Source: JAFLCL01 sp964502175 (GTDB taxonomy: Bacteria > Myxococcota_A > Polyangia > Polyangiales > Sandaracinaceae). From it: a DNA stretch of 64,000 nt. Below are positions 22,007-30,769 of the stretch, one piece after another. The notes beneath the pieces were generated by a model, which did no database searches, was not told the origin of the DNA, and saw nothing but the letters and a program-made list of their open reading frames with translations. Numbering within the stretch: the stretch's first letter is position 1; each line of letters starts with the position of its first letter. A program made the position numbers and the translations under genes. The stretch is taken from positions 62,001 through 126,000 of the forward strand of contig CAZCVE010000010.1 in NCBI GenBank assembly GCA_964502175.1. The letters are read 5' to 3'.

Positions 22007-25000
22007 TCAGAAGATGCACTCACCCGTACGGCGGTTGCAACTCCTGGCACCGAGCATGGTGCAGAACGAGTCGCCGCCGATGGTGTTGCAGCGCGGCGCA
22101 CAGACGCCGATCGCCGTGTAACAGACGTTGTCGTCGCCGGTCTCGCAGTCGGGGCTCGCCGTGCAGGTGCAGACGAACTCGTCGGCGAAGCCGTTGGCGT
22201 TGTCGTCGAGCCCGTTGCAGCACTCGCCGAGCATCGGACCGATGGGGCCCTGGCAGCCCGGGTCGGAGCAGTCGATCGGGCCGTCGCAGTTGTCGTCCTC
22301 GCCGTTCGTGCACTCCTCGAACGTGCCTTCGCTCGGACCACACGCCGCGCACTCGGGGCGCATGCGGCAGACGGGCGCGGCGCAGTCGCGGAGGCCATCG
22401 CAGTCGTCGTCGCGGCCGTTGCCGCAGATCTCGGTCATGCCCGTGGGCACGCAGCACTCGGGGGCGCTGTTGCAGCTGAAGTCCGCGCAGTCGACCTGCC
22501 CGTTGCAGTCGTTGTCGAAGCCGTCGAAGCAGACCTCGGGGCCGCTCGGGAAGCAGCACGCGGGCGTCGAGGCGCACTGCGTGTCGCTGCAGTCCGGGAG
22601 ACCGTCGCAGTCGTCGTCGAAGCCGTTGTTGCAGAGCGCGCCGACCTCGGGGGCCGTCGCGACGCAGCAGCGCGGATCGAAGCTGCAGTCGGAGTCCGCG
22701 CAGTCCGTGCGGCTGTCGCAGTCTTCGTCTGCGCCGTTGGCGCAGTTGAGCTCGTTGAACGCGCACGAGCAGTTCGGGTCGAACTGACAGTCGGTGTCGT
22801 CGCAGTCGATGAGGCCGTCGCAGTCCTCGTCGAACGCGGTGTTGCACTGCTCGAACGGCAAGCAGATGCGGCAGAGCGGGTTGCCTCGGCAGTCCGTGTC
22901 GGCGCAGTCGGTCTGGCCGTCGAGGTCGTTGTCGATGCCGTCGCGGCAGAGCTCCACGGGCCCGAGACAGCCCGGGTTCGTCGCGCAGTCCGGGTCCGCG
23001 CAGTTCACGAGGAGATCGCAGTCGTCGTCGGTGCTCGTCCCGCAGATCTCGAACGGCAGGCACACGGTGCACGACGGATTGCCGACGCAGTCCGAGTCGT
23101 CGCAGTCGAACAGGCCGTCGCAGTCGTTGTCCGTGCCGTCGCGGCAGATCTCGCTGACCGTGCACATCACGCACGAGGGATTGCGCGTGCAGTCCGAGTC
23201 CATGCAGTCGAGGCGGCCGTCGCAGTCGTTGTCGCGGCCGTCGCGGCAGCTCTCCGCGGTGCACGACATGCAGGCCGGGTCGAAGCCGCAGCTGAAGGTG
23301 TCCGAGCAGTCCGTCCGGCCGTTGCAGTCGTTGTCGCGGCCGTCGTTGCAGATCTCGGGCTCGCAGACGCGACAGCTCGGGTCGAGCGCGCAGTCGGTGT
23401 CGCGGCAGTCGGCGAGGCGGTCGCAGTCGTTGTCGACGCCGTCGAAGCACACCTCGGGGCGGGACACGCAGCCCATGCAACGCGGATCCGAGGAGCAGTC
23501 GGTGTCACCGCAGTCCGGCGTCGAGTCGCAGTCGTTGTCCACGCCGTCGCTACAGACCTCGCGGATGGGCACGCAGACGCCGCACGACGGCGCCGCCGCG
23601 CAGTCGGTGTCGTCGCAGTCCGCGATGCCGTCGCAGTCGTTGTCGAAGCGGTCGGTGCACACCTCGGGCTGGCAGAAGCCGCAGTCCGGCGTCGCGCGGC
23701 AGTCCGTGTCCGAGCAGTCGGTCATGCCGTCGCAGTCGTTGTCCGTGAAGTCGAAGCAGATCTCGCGGCCGGTCGCCATGCAGCAGACGGGGAGCGTGTT
23801 GCAGTTCGAGTCGGAGCAGTCGACACGACCGTCGCAGTCGTTGTCGTCCATGTCGGTGCAGATCTCGGTCGTCGGCGTGCAGCACGCGGGGAGGCTGTCG
23901 CAGTCGGGGTCGGCGCAGTCGGTCTGGCCGTCGCAGTCCTCGTCCATCATGTCGTTGCAGAAGCGCTCGACGACCTCGCACATCGCACAGCGCGGCTCGC
24001 TCGCGCACTCGGTGTCGCGGCAGTCGCCGCGGCCGTCGCAGTCGTCGTCGACGCCGTTGAAGCACGCGCCGCGCTCGCTGGTGGTGCACATCGGGCAGCC
24101 CGCCGATCCGCGGCAGTCGCTGTCGTCGCAGTCGATCGGTCCGTCGCAGTCTTCGTCCATGCCGTCGCCGCAGCGGATCTCGCCCGGCAAGCAGATGTCG
24201 CAGCGCGGGTCGTCGAAGCAGTCCGAGTCCGCGCAGTCGAGGAAGCGATCGCAGTCCTCGTCGACTCGGTCGGCGCAGCGCGTCTCGCGTGGCTCGCAGA
24301 TCACGCACGACGGATCCGAGAAGCAGCTCGTCTCTTCGCAGTCGAGGAGATCGTCGCAGTCGTTGTCGATGCCGTCCGTGCAGCTCGTCTCGGTCATCTC
24401 GCAGATCGGACAGCCGGGCGTGCCCGAGCAGTCGCGATCCGCGCAGTCGACCAGGCGGTCGCAGTCGTTGTCCGCGCGATCGCCGCAGACCTCGGGCACG
24501 CAGCCCAGGCACTCGGGGCGCATCGCGCACGCCGCGTCGCGACAGTCCGCCTGACCGTTGCAGTCGTTGTCGGCGTCGTCGTTGCAGATCTCCGGCACGC
24601 CCGGACGGATCGAGGGGTTCGAGTCGTTGCAGTCGCCGCCGCCGCAGGGCTGGGCGACCACACCGTCGCGATCGGCGTCGCGAGGCGCGAACACGCACAT
24701 GCGCGAGGCGTCGTCACAGGCATCCGTCGTGCAGTCCATTCCGTCTTCGCAGAACACGGGCATCGCGCCGACGCAGCCGCGCGCGCTGCAGACCTCGGCG
24801 CCGTTGCAGAAGCGGCCGTCGTTGCAGCGCGAGTCGAGCGGCGTCGTCGTGCACGTGCGCGAGCGCTCGTCGCACTCGTCGAAGGTGCAGTCGACTCCGT
24901 CGCTGCACGCCGGAGCGGTGCCGCCCTGACAGCGGTTGTCGAGGCACTGCTCTTCGCCGTTGCAGAACACACCATCGGTGCACTCGGCGGCCGTCATGCA

Positions 25001-25423
25001 CGGACGGAACGTGCAGCCGCCCGTGGTCGGATCGCAGATCCCGCCCGGACAACGCGAGCTGTCGGGGATCGACTCGCACGCGCGCGCCGCCTCGCTGCAG
25101 CGATCGCTCGTGCACTCGATGCCGTCGTCGCAGGTGCGCGGTGAGCCAGGCAGACAGACGCCTCCGCGGCACGTCTCTTCGCCGTCGCAGAAGACGCCGT
25201 TCGTGCACTCGTCGTCCGCGAGGCACCGACCGCCGCCGTCGATGGGGCCCACGTCGATCGGCCCGACGTCCCGCACGGACGCGTCGACGTTGACGGGCGC
25301 CCCGTCCGAGAACGTGTCGAGGTAGGTGCGGCCGCAGCCAGCGAGGGCGCCCGCGGCGAGCGCCGCGAGCACGATCGCGAAGAAGCGAGTGGCGAAGAAG
25401 CGAGTCCGGCTTTGTCTGCGCAT
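22007..25423 (-). CDS. Large Cys/Asp-repeat surface lipoprotein (MopE-like metal-binding motifs)
   Basis: A 1138-residue lipoprotein; the signal ends at LAAGALAGC with Cys30. After about 50 Asp-rich residues come three modules of the type CxxGxFCxGxExC with CxDGxxCTxDxC. Then comes a run of 23 recognisable repeats of about 33-37 residues with the core C-x-D-G-x-D-N-D-C-D-G-x-x-D-C-x-D-x-D-C, followed by one degenerate copy and a Cys-rich end. The core matches the putative metal-binding motif seen in MopE-type proteins; the acidic loops probably bind calcium and the Cys form disulfides. It is most likely an extended, rigid surface or adhesion protein. Confidence 0.8.
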   Translation of the reverse strand: MRRQSRTRFFATRFFAIVLAALAAGALAGCGRTYLDTFSDGAPVNVDASVRDVGPIDVGPIDGGGRCLADDECTNGVFCDGEETCRGGVCLPGSPRTCDDGIECTSDRCSEAARACESIPDSSRCPGGICDPTTGGCTFRPCMTAAECTDGVFCNGEEQCLDNRCQGGTAPACSDGVDCTFDECDERSRTCTTTPLDSRCNDGRFCNGAEVCSARGCVGAMPVFCEDGMDCTTDACDDASRMCVFAPRDADRDGVVAQPCGGGDCNDSNPSIRPGVPEICNDDADNDCNGQADCRDAACAMRPECLGCVPEVCGDRADNDCDRLVDCADRDCSGTPGCPICEMTETSCTDGIDNDCDDLLDCEETSCFSDPSCVICEPRETRCADRVDEDCDRFLDCADSDCFDDPRCDICLPGEIRCGDGMDEDCDGPIDCDDSDCRGSAGCPMCTTSERGACFNGVDDDCDGRGDCRDTECASEPRCAMCEVVERFCNDMMDEDCDGQTDCADPDCDSLPACCTPTTEICTDMDDNDCDGRVDCSDSNCNTLPVCCMATGREICFDFTDNDCDGMTDCSDTDCRATPDCGFCQPEVCTDRFDNDCDGIADCDDTDCAAAPSCGVCVPIREVCSDGVDNDCDSTPDCGDTDCSSDPRCMGCVSRPEVCFDGVDNDCDRLADCRDTDCALDPSCRVCEPEICNDGRDNDCNGRTDCSDTFSCGFDPACMSCTAESCRDGRDNDCDGRLDCMDSDCTRNPSCVMCTVSEICRDGTDNDCDGLFDCDDSDCVGNPSCTVCLPFEICGTSTDDDCDLLVNCADPDCATNPGCLGPVELCRDGIDNDLDGQTDCADTDCRGNPLCRICLPFEQCNTAFDEDCDGLIDCDDTDCQFDPNCSCAFNELNCANGADEDCDSRTDCADSDCSFDPRCCVATAPEVGALCNNGFDDDCDGLPDCSDTQCASTPACCFPSGPEVCFDGFDNDCNGQVDCADFSCNSAPECCVPTGMTEICGNGRDDDCDGLRDCAAPVCRMRPECAACGPSEGTFEECTNGEDDNCDGPIDCSDPGCQGPIGPMLGECCNGLDDNANGFADEFVCTCTASPDCETGDDNVCYTAIGVCAPRCNTIGGDSFCTMLGARSCNRRTGECIF

Positions 25424-25635
25424 GAAGGTCGGCTCCGAGCGGTGGGGCGACAGAAAGAAGGAGAGAACGACCGCCAGGCCGACAGTGGCACCGCCGCCCG
25501 CGATCCGTTCAGCCAAAGAAGAGCACAGTCGGAATAGGCCGGCGAGCCTCGCCGTTCGCGGCGGCACCGTGGCTCCGATTGGCGCAACGGGGCCCCGCGG
25601 TCGGCGTCTCGCAAGGGATGTTCCGTGGGCCGTTT

Positions 25636-25647
25636 TTCTTCGAAGAA
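25636..25647. promoter_or_regulatory. 12-bp perfect palindrome, possible operator
   Basis: TTCTTCGAAGAA lies 17 bases before the candidate -35 box of the ABC operon promoter. Its A+T content stands out against the surrounding G+C-rich DNA, which suits a binding site for a dimeric regulator. No regulator gene is adjacent. Confidence 0.4.
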
Positions 25648-25664
25648 GGGTGCTCCGACCGTTC

Positions 25665-25692
25665 TTGACTCCCTCAGTCGCGCGGGTATCGT
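25665..25692 (+). promoter_or_regulatory. Probable sigma70-type promoter of the ABC operon
   Basis: TTGACT (25665-25670) and TATCGT (25687-25692) with a 16-base spacer, about 120 bases before the ATG at 25815. The -35 box matches five of six consensus bases. Confidence 0.5.
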
Positions 25693-25814
25693 CCGCGCCC
25701 TCTCGGCCGGCCGCTCGCGAGAGACGAGAACGTTCTTGGTTGGATCTGCGTGTCGCGAGCGACGCGCATCGCTGTTGTCCGGGGCCGATGTGCCGCGGAT
25801 GTGGAGAGAGTCGA

Positions 25815-26909
25815 ATGAGCGACGTCATGATTGCCGCCCGTGGCTTGACCAAGCGCTACGGGCCGCACCGCGCCCTCGACAACGCCTCGTTCGAGGTGAA
25901 GAAGGGCGAGATCGTCGGCTTCCTGGGCCCGAACGGGGCGGGCAAGTCGACCACGATGAAGATCCTCACCTGCTACATCGCTCCGAGCGAGGGCACGGCG
26001 TCGATCAAGGGCTCGGACATCTGGGACGATCCGGTCGGCGCGCGCGCGGCGATCGGCTACCTCCCGGAGAGCACGCCGCTCTATGGCGAGATGCTCGTCG
26101 CCGAGTACCTCGAGTTCATGGGCGAGATGCGCGGGCTCCAGAAGGAGTCGCTCCGCAAGGCGATCCGCAAGGTCGTCGAGGAGTGCAACCTCGCGAGCTT
26201 CTACGCGCAGGAGATCCGCACGCTCTCGAAGGGCCAGAAGCAGCGCGTGGGCTTGGCGCAGGCGCTGATCCACGAGCCGCCGATCCTCATCCTCGACGAG
26301 CCGATGAGCGGCCTCGACCCGAACCAGGCCGTCGAGATCCGCGACCTCATCCGCACGCTCGGCAAGGAGCGCACGGTCATCCTCTCCACGCACAACCTCG
26401 CGGAGGTCCAGGTCACCTGCCAGCGCGTGCTCATCGTGAGCAAGGGCCGCATCGTGGCCGACGACACGCCGCAGGCGCTGACGTCGCGTGGCCGCAACCG
26501 CTACACGGTCGTCGTGAAGAAGCCCGAGAAGGGCTACCGCGACGCCTCGGCGCGCGATGCGTTCGCGAAGATCAAGGGCATCGACTCGGTCCGCGTCCTC
26601 GAAGGCGAGGAGGGCGAGGTGAAGCTCGAGATCATGCCGACGGGCCGAGACGACCTCCGCGCTGAGCTCTTCAAGGCCGCCGTGGATGGAAACCTCACCC
26701 TCCTCGAGCTGCGCCAGCACGCGCAGAACCTCGAGCAGATCTTCCGCGACCTCACGCTCACGGCGTCGGAAGCCGCGGACGACGACGAGGACGAGGAAGA
26801 AGAAGACGAGAAGCCCGTCGCGAAGGCGTCCGCCAAGGACGACGACGAAGACGAGGACGACGAGAAGTCGAGCGACGCGAAGTCGGACGACGAGAAGGAG
26901 AAGGAGTGA
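25815..26909 (+). CDS. ABC transporter ATP-binding protein, GldA-like
   Basis: A 364-residue ATPase subunit that powers the membrane complex encoded by the next genes. Walker A is GPNGAGKST (38-46), the signature is LSKGQKQRVGLAQAL, and Walker B is ILILDEPMSGLDP, with a switch His in LSTHNLAEV. The DrrA-like C-terminal domain follows. The last 45 residues are an unusual Asp/Glu/Lys tail (runs of DDDEDEEEEDE type) that is absent from most family members. The ATG at 25815 has GGAGAG upstream. The order ATPase, ABC-2 permease, GldG-like, DUF4340 is that of Gld-type operons, linked with gliding motility in Bacteroidetes but widespread elsewhere with unknown cargo. Confidence 0.92.
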   Translation: MSDVMIAARGLTKRYGPHRALDNASFEVKKGEIVGFLGPNGAGKSTTMKILTCYIAPSEGTASIKGSDIWDDPVGARAAIGYLPESTPLYGEMLVAEYLEFMGEMRGLQKESLRKAIRKVVEECNLASFYAQEIRTLSKGQKQRVGLAQALIHEPPILILDEPMSGLDPNQAVEIRDLIRTLGKERTVILSTHNLAEVQVTCQRVLIVSKGRIVADDTPQALTSRGRNRYTVVVKKPEKGYRDASARDAFAKIKGIDSVRVLEGEEGEVKLEIMPTGRDDLRAELFKAAVDGNLTLLELRQHAQNLEQIFRDLTLTASEAADDDEDEEEEDEKPVAKASAKDDDEDEDDEKSSDAKSDDEKEKE

Positions 26910-27622
26910 TGCGCAACACGCTCACCATCGCGTCGCGGCAGTTCCGTAGCTACTTCAACGGCCCCGTCGCCTACATCGTCATCTGCCTGGTCATGATCGT
27001 GATCGGCATCTTCTTCTGGCCCGCGTTCTTCCTGTCGGGGCGCGCGTCGGTCCGCCAGATGTTCACGCTCATCGCGTACTGCATGGCCTTCGCGGGGCCG
27101 GCGCTCACGATGGGCCTCCTCGCCGAGGAGAAGCGCAGCGGCACGCTCGAGCTCTTGATCACGATGCCCGTCCGCGAGGCCGAGGTCATCGTCGGCAAGT
27201 TCCTCGCGGCGCTCGGCCTGTGGGTCGTGCTCCTCGCCTGCACGCTGCCCGTGCCGTTCAGCGTGTCGACGCTGGGCAACCTCGACTGGGGCCCGGTGTG
27301 GTCGGGCTACCTCGGCATCTTCCTGATGGGCGGCTCGGTCCTCGCGATCGGCCTGTCGTTCTCGAGCTTCACGGACAACCAGCTCGTCGCGTTCTTCCTG
27401 AGCTGCTTCGTGTCGTTCGTCCTCGTCCTCGTCATCGGCTGGGTGCTGCCGTTCCTCGGCGGCTCGGTCGCCGACATCGCCGACTTCATCTCGTTCTCCT
27501 CGCACATCGAGGCACTCGCGCGCGGCGTCATCGACAGCCGCGACGTCATCTACTTCCTCTCGATCACGGGGTTCGCGCTGATGGTCGCGTTCCGTGCTCT
27601 CGAGAGCCGGCGCTGGAGCTGA
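26909..27622 (+). CDS. ABC-2 type permease, GldF-like
   Basis: A 237-residue integral membrane protein with six predicted helices: AYIVICLVMIVIGIFF, LIAYCMAFAGPALTMGLL, GLWVVLLACTLPVPF, GIFLMGGSVLAIGLSF, FFLSCFVSFVLVLVIGWVL and a last one near the C-terminus. The cytoplasmic loop AEEKRSGTLELLITMPV is the conserved ABC-2/GldF segment that couples to the ATPase. The ATG overlaps the ATPase stop by one base (TGATG) and has AAGGAG upstream; a GTG directly before it is a possible alternative. It forms the channel of the complex with the GldA-like ATPase. Confidence 0.92.
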   Translation: MRNTLTIASRQFRSYFNGPVAYIVICLVMIVIGIFFWPAFFLSGRASVRQMFTLIAYCMAFAGPALTMGLLAEEKRSGTLELLITMPVREAEVIVGKFLAALGLWVVLLACTLPVPFSVSTLGNLDWGPVWSGYLGIFLMGGSVLAIGLSFSSFTDNQLVAFFLSCFVSFVLVLVIGWVLPFLGGSVADIADFISFSSHIEALARGVIDSRDVIYFLSITGFALMVAFRALESRRWS

Positions 27623-27628
27623 GACGCC

Positions 27629-29389
27629 ATGGCAACCCAATCCAAGAACGAAAACGCGCGTCCGGTGGCCTCGAAGGCGGGACGTCAGGAGGCCGAGTCG
27701 CTCGGCTTCCTCGCGATCGCCGCGGGCGTGATCATCGCCCTGAACGTGCTCGGCATGTTCTTCTTCTTCCGCGCCGACACCACGTCGAACCGTGCCTTCT
27801 CGCTCTCCGAGGGATCGCGCCGCGTGGTGCGCTCGCTCGACGAGACGCTCACGGTCACCGCGTACTTCTCGGCGGACCTGCCGCCCCCGTTCAACAGCAC
27901 CGAGCGCTACGTCAGGGACATCCTCTCGGAGTACCAGGCGGCGGGCGGCTCGAACGTCGACATCCGCTTCGTCAGCCCGGACTCGGAGGACGAGCGCGAA
28001 GAGGCCACCGATCGCGGCGTCCAGCTGGTCCAGCACCAGAACATCGAGGACAACGCGGTGAGCGTCGTCGAGGGCTACCGCGGGCTCGTGTTCGAGTACC
28101 TCGGCGAGCGCCAGACCATCCCGGTGATCCAGCCCGACACGCAGGGCCTCGAGTACGAGATCACGATGGCGATCAAGCGCCTCACGGGAGAGCGCGTCGC
28201 CATCGGCATCCTCTCGGGCCACGAAGGTCCGACGACGGCCCAGGGCCTCTCGACGCTGCAGCGCATGCTGCCGCTCTACGACATCCGTGAGGTCAACGCG
28301 GCCGAGGAGATCGACGACGAGATCCGCGCGCTCCTCATCGTGGATCCCCAGAGCGAGATCACCGAGACCGAGCTCCGCCGCATCAACCAGTTCGTGATGA
28401 ACGGTGGCTCGCTCGGCGTGTTCGGCGGCTCGATGAAGGTCGACGTGTCGCAGGCGCCGAGCCTCGCGGCGACTCCGACGGGCGCGAACCTCAACCGCCT
28501 CCTCGGGAACTGGGGCGTCGAGGTCGGCGAGAACATCGTCGCCGACGCGCAGTGTGGTCGTGTGCCCCTGCGCACGCCGTTCGGCGCCATCCCCGTCGCG
28601 TTCCCGCCCGCGCCGATCGTCACGTTCACCGAAGAGCAGGCGCAGCACCCGGTGCTGTTCCGGCTCAACGCCACGCCGCTCTTCTTCGCGTCGTCGATCG
28701 AGACGACCGACGTGTTCCGCGAGCACGACGGCGTGACCCTGATGCGCAGCTCGGAGGGACAGAACTCGTGGCTGCTCACGGGCGCGAGCGTCGACCTGAG
28801 CATCCGCGAGCCGCGCGAGTGGCGCTCGACGATGGGCGGAGAGTCGGGCCCGCACACGATCGCAGTGGCGCTCGAGTCGCGCCTCCCGAGCGCGTTCCCC
28901 GAGGCCGGCGACTCCGGCATCGACGCGCCCTCGCAGTCGCAGACGTCGGACGAAGACGACGAAGACGCCGTCCGCATCCTCGTCGTCGGAACGGCCACGC
29001 CGATCCGTGACGAGTTCCTCCCGCAGGGCGAGCAGGTCCCCGCCTCGGAGCTCGCTGGCGCGATGGCGTTCGCGCTCAACGCGGTGGACTGGCTCGCGCA
29101 GGACTCGGACCTCATCGCCATCCGCGCGAAGACCATCGAGGAGGCTCCGCTCGCGGTGCCGCAGTCGATCCGCGACACGACCGAGGAGTGGCTCGAGACG
29201 CGCGAGACCGGCGACGAAGAGGCCACCGACGAGGCTGCCGAGCGTCGTACCGCGGCGCTCGACGCGGAGAGCGCGCGCAAGCGCTGGTACCAGTGGGGCA
29301 TCGGAGTGGGCGTGCCGCTCTTCGTGGTGCTCCTCGGCGTCGGTCGCTGGCAGATGCGCAAGAGCGCCCGCGCCAACCTCAAGCCCTGA
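27629..29389 (+). CDS. GldG-like ABC transporter auxiliary protein
   Basis: A 586-residue inner-membrane protein. A first helix (FLAIAAGVIIALNVLGMFFFF, residues 27-47) and a last one near residue 565 (GIGVGVPLFVVLLGVG) enclose a large periplasmic domain. TSNRAFSLSEGSRRVVRSL, then LDETLTVTAYFSADLPPPF, is the hallmark of the GldG/ABC_transp_aux family, in which the periplasmic domain has an ABC-type uncharacterised fold. VAIGILSGHEGP is also typical. An acidic insert (QTSDEDDEDAV) lies at about residue 440. The ATG is seven bases after the permease stop, so it is co-transcribed and very likely part of the same complex. Confidence 0.88.
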   Translation: MATQSKNENARPVASKAGRQEAESLGFLAIAAGVIIALNVLGMFFFFRADTTSNRAFSLSEGSRRVVRSLDETLTVTAYFSADLPPPFNSTERYVRDILSEYQAAGGSNVDIRFVSPDSEDEREEATDRGVQLVQHQNIEDNAVSVVEGYRGLVFEYLGERQTIPVIQPDTQGLEYEITMAIKRLTGERVAIGILSGHEGPTTAQGLSTLQRMLPLYDIREVNAAEEIDDEIRALLIVDPQSEITETELRRINQFVMNGGSLGVFGGSMKVDVSQAPSLAATPTGANLNRLLGNWGVEVGENIVADAQCGRVPLRTPFGAIPVAFPPAPIVTFTEEQAQHPVLFRLNATPLFFASSIETTDVFREHDGVTLMRSSEGQNSWLLTGASVDLSIREPREWRSTMGGESGPHTIAVALESRLPSAFPEAGDSGIDAPSQSQTSDEDDEDAVRILVVGTATPIRDEFLPQGEQVPASELAGAMAFALNAVDWLAQDSDLIAIRAKTIEEAPLAVPQSIRDTTEEWLETRETGDEEATDEAAERRTAALDAESARKRWYQWGIGVGVPLFVVLLGVGRWQMRKSARANLKP

Positions 29390-29425
29390 ACCCCTCGTTC
29401 CTCAGCGAACGTTTCGGAGCGAAAC

Positions 29426-30676
29426 ATGGACTGGCAGAAGAATCGCTTGATGATCGGCCTCGTCGCGCTGCTCGTGATCGGCGGCGGCGCGATCTGGGCG
29501 GTGCGCACGCGAACCGGCGACTCGCCGGTGACGACCTCGGGTGCAGCGAGCATCGAGGGCTTCCCGGCGGCGATCGAGCGCGACGACATCTCGTCGATCG
29601 AGATCACGCGTCCGGACGAGAGCCCGGTGCGCCTCGAGCGCGGCGAAGACGGCTGGCGTGTCGCAGCGCCGGTCGAGGCCCGCGCGGATCAGACCTCGGT
29701 CGACAGCGCGCTCGACAAGATCCACGAGCTGGCGCTCGAGAGCATCGCCGCGCGCAACGCGTCGCACCACGAGGAGCTCGAGGTCGACGCGGCCCACGGC
29801 ATCCACGTCGTGGCGCGCAACGGCGACGAGGTGCTCGCGGACCTGTGGATCGGTCTCTCGCGCAGCGGCAACACCGCGGTGCGCGTGGAGGGGCAAGACG
29901 CCGTCGGCATGGTCGATGGCTCGATCCGCTTCGCGTTCAGCCGCGACCTCAAGGACTGGCGTGATCGCTCGATCCTCGATCTCGAGGCCGATGAGGTCCG
30001 CGAGGTGGCGTGGGCCGGCCCGAACGGGACCTTCCACTTCACGCGGCCCATGGAGGCCGCTGCGCCGCCGGCGGTCGAGCCGGATGTCGACGCGGGAGAG
30101 ATCGCGCCGGGCGAGCCCGTGCCGGGCGAGTGGACCATCGCGGACGTCTCCTACGTTCCCGCGCCGGAAGCCACGGAAGAGGACGCGGGCGTGCCCGCCG
30201 CGGCCCCCGTCGCGCAGACCACCATCGCGAGCTTCCAGGCGAGCAAGGTCCGCACGATGGTCTCGACGCTCGCGCGACTTCGCGCGGCGGACTTCGGCGC
30301 GGCCGACGTGACGTCGGCGGGCGCAGGCTTCACCGACGCTTCGCCGCGCGTGACGCTGACGATGGCCGACGGTCAGGTCGCCGTGCTCCGCCTCGGCGGC
30401 GCCGTCCCCGAGGCAGCGGACCAGTTCTATGCGATGCACGAGGGCGACGACACGGTGTTCGTGGTGTCTCGCTATCACTCGGTGCGCATCAACCCGACCG
30501 TCGCGGAGTTCGAGGCGTCGGCCGCGCCGCCGCCGTCTGCTCCGCCCGAAGGCGGGATGCCCGAGATGAACCTCGAGGGCCTCGGTGGTCCCGGTGGCGG
30601 TCAGCTTCCGCCGGAAATCATGCGCCAGATCCAGCAGCAGATGCAGCAGCAGGGGATGCAGGGCGCACACCCGTGA
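29426..30676 (+). CDS. DUF4340 membrane-anchored protein
   Basis: A 416-residue protein with one N-terminal helix (RLMIGLVALLVIGGGAIWAV) and a large periplasmic part. The DUF4340 repeats are visible: IEITRPDESPVRLERGEDGWRV, DLWIGLSRSGNTAVRVEG, and FAFSRDLKDWRDRSILDLEADEV, where the WRD/xxLxD block is most conserved. The second half repeats the pattern more loosely and ends in a Gln/Met-rich tail (IQQQMQQQGMQ). DUF4340 genes follow gldG-like genes in many proteobacteria, and the product is thought to work with the transporter; its biochemical role is unknown. The operon ends at the terminator at 30715. Confidence 0.88.
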   Translation: MDWQKNRLMIGLVALLVIGGGAIWAVRTRTGDSPVTTSGAASIEGFPAAIERDDISSIEITRPDESPVRLERGEDGWRVAAPVEARADQTSVDSALDKIHELALESIAARNASHHEELEVDAAHGIHVVARNGDEVLADLWIGLSRSGNTAVRVEGQDAVGMVDGSIRFAFSRDLKDWRDRSILDLEADEVREVAWAGPNGTFHFTRPMEAAAPPAVEPDVDAGEIAPGEPVPGEWTIADVSYVPAPEATEEDAGVPAAAPVAQTTIASFQASKVRTMVSTLARLRAADFGAADVTSAGAGFTDASPRVTLTMADGQVAVLRLGGAVPEAADQFYAMHEGDDTVFVVSRYHSVRINPTVAEFEASAAPPPSAPPEGGMPEMNLEGLGGPGGGQLPPEIMRQIQQQMQQQGMQGAHP

Positions 30677-30714
30677 GCTCTGCCCTCGCCCGCGGGCGGG
30701 AACGATGACGAGCA

Positions 30715-30751
30715 CGCCGAGCCGCACCACGCAGCTCGGCGTTTTCGTTTC
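30715..30751 (+). terminator. Rho-independent terminator of the ABC operon
   Basis: An 8-bp stem CGCCGAGC / GCTCGGCG (30715-30722 and 30734-30741) with an 11-base loop, followed by TTTTCGTTT. It lies 39 bases after the DUF4340 stop. Confidence 0.88.
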
Positions 30752-30769
30752 GCGGTGGTAGGGAGCCCG

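Larger units (their letters stand above)
25424..25814. promoter_or_regulatory. 391-base divergent intergenic region
   Basis: This gene-free stretch separates the Cys-repeat lipoprotein from the Gld-type ABC operon and must hold both promoters. It includes the palindrome TTCTTCGAAGAA at 25636-25647 and the promoter match listed separately. No small gene or RNA is evident. Confidence 0.6.

Noticed and set aside
21908..25144. A 1078-residue open frame on the plus strand with VAVVV-type repeats
   Set aside because: It lies antisense to the Cys/Asp-repeat lipoprotein and its repeats mirror that gene's codons; stop-free antisense frames are expected from repeated Asp/Cys codons in G+C-rich DNA.
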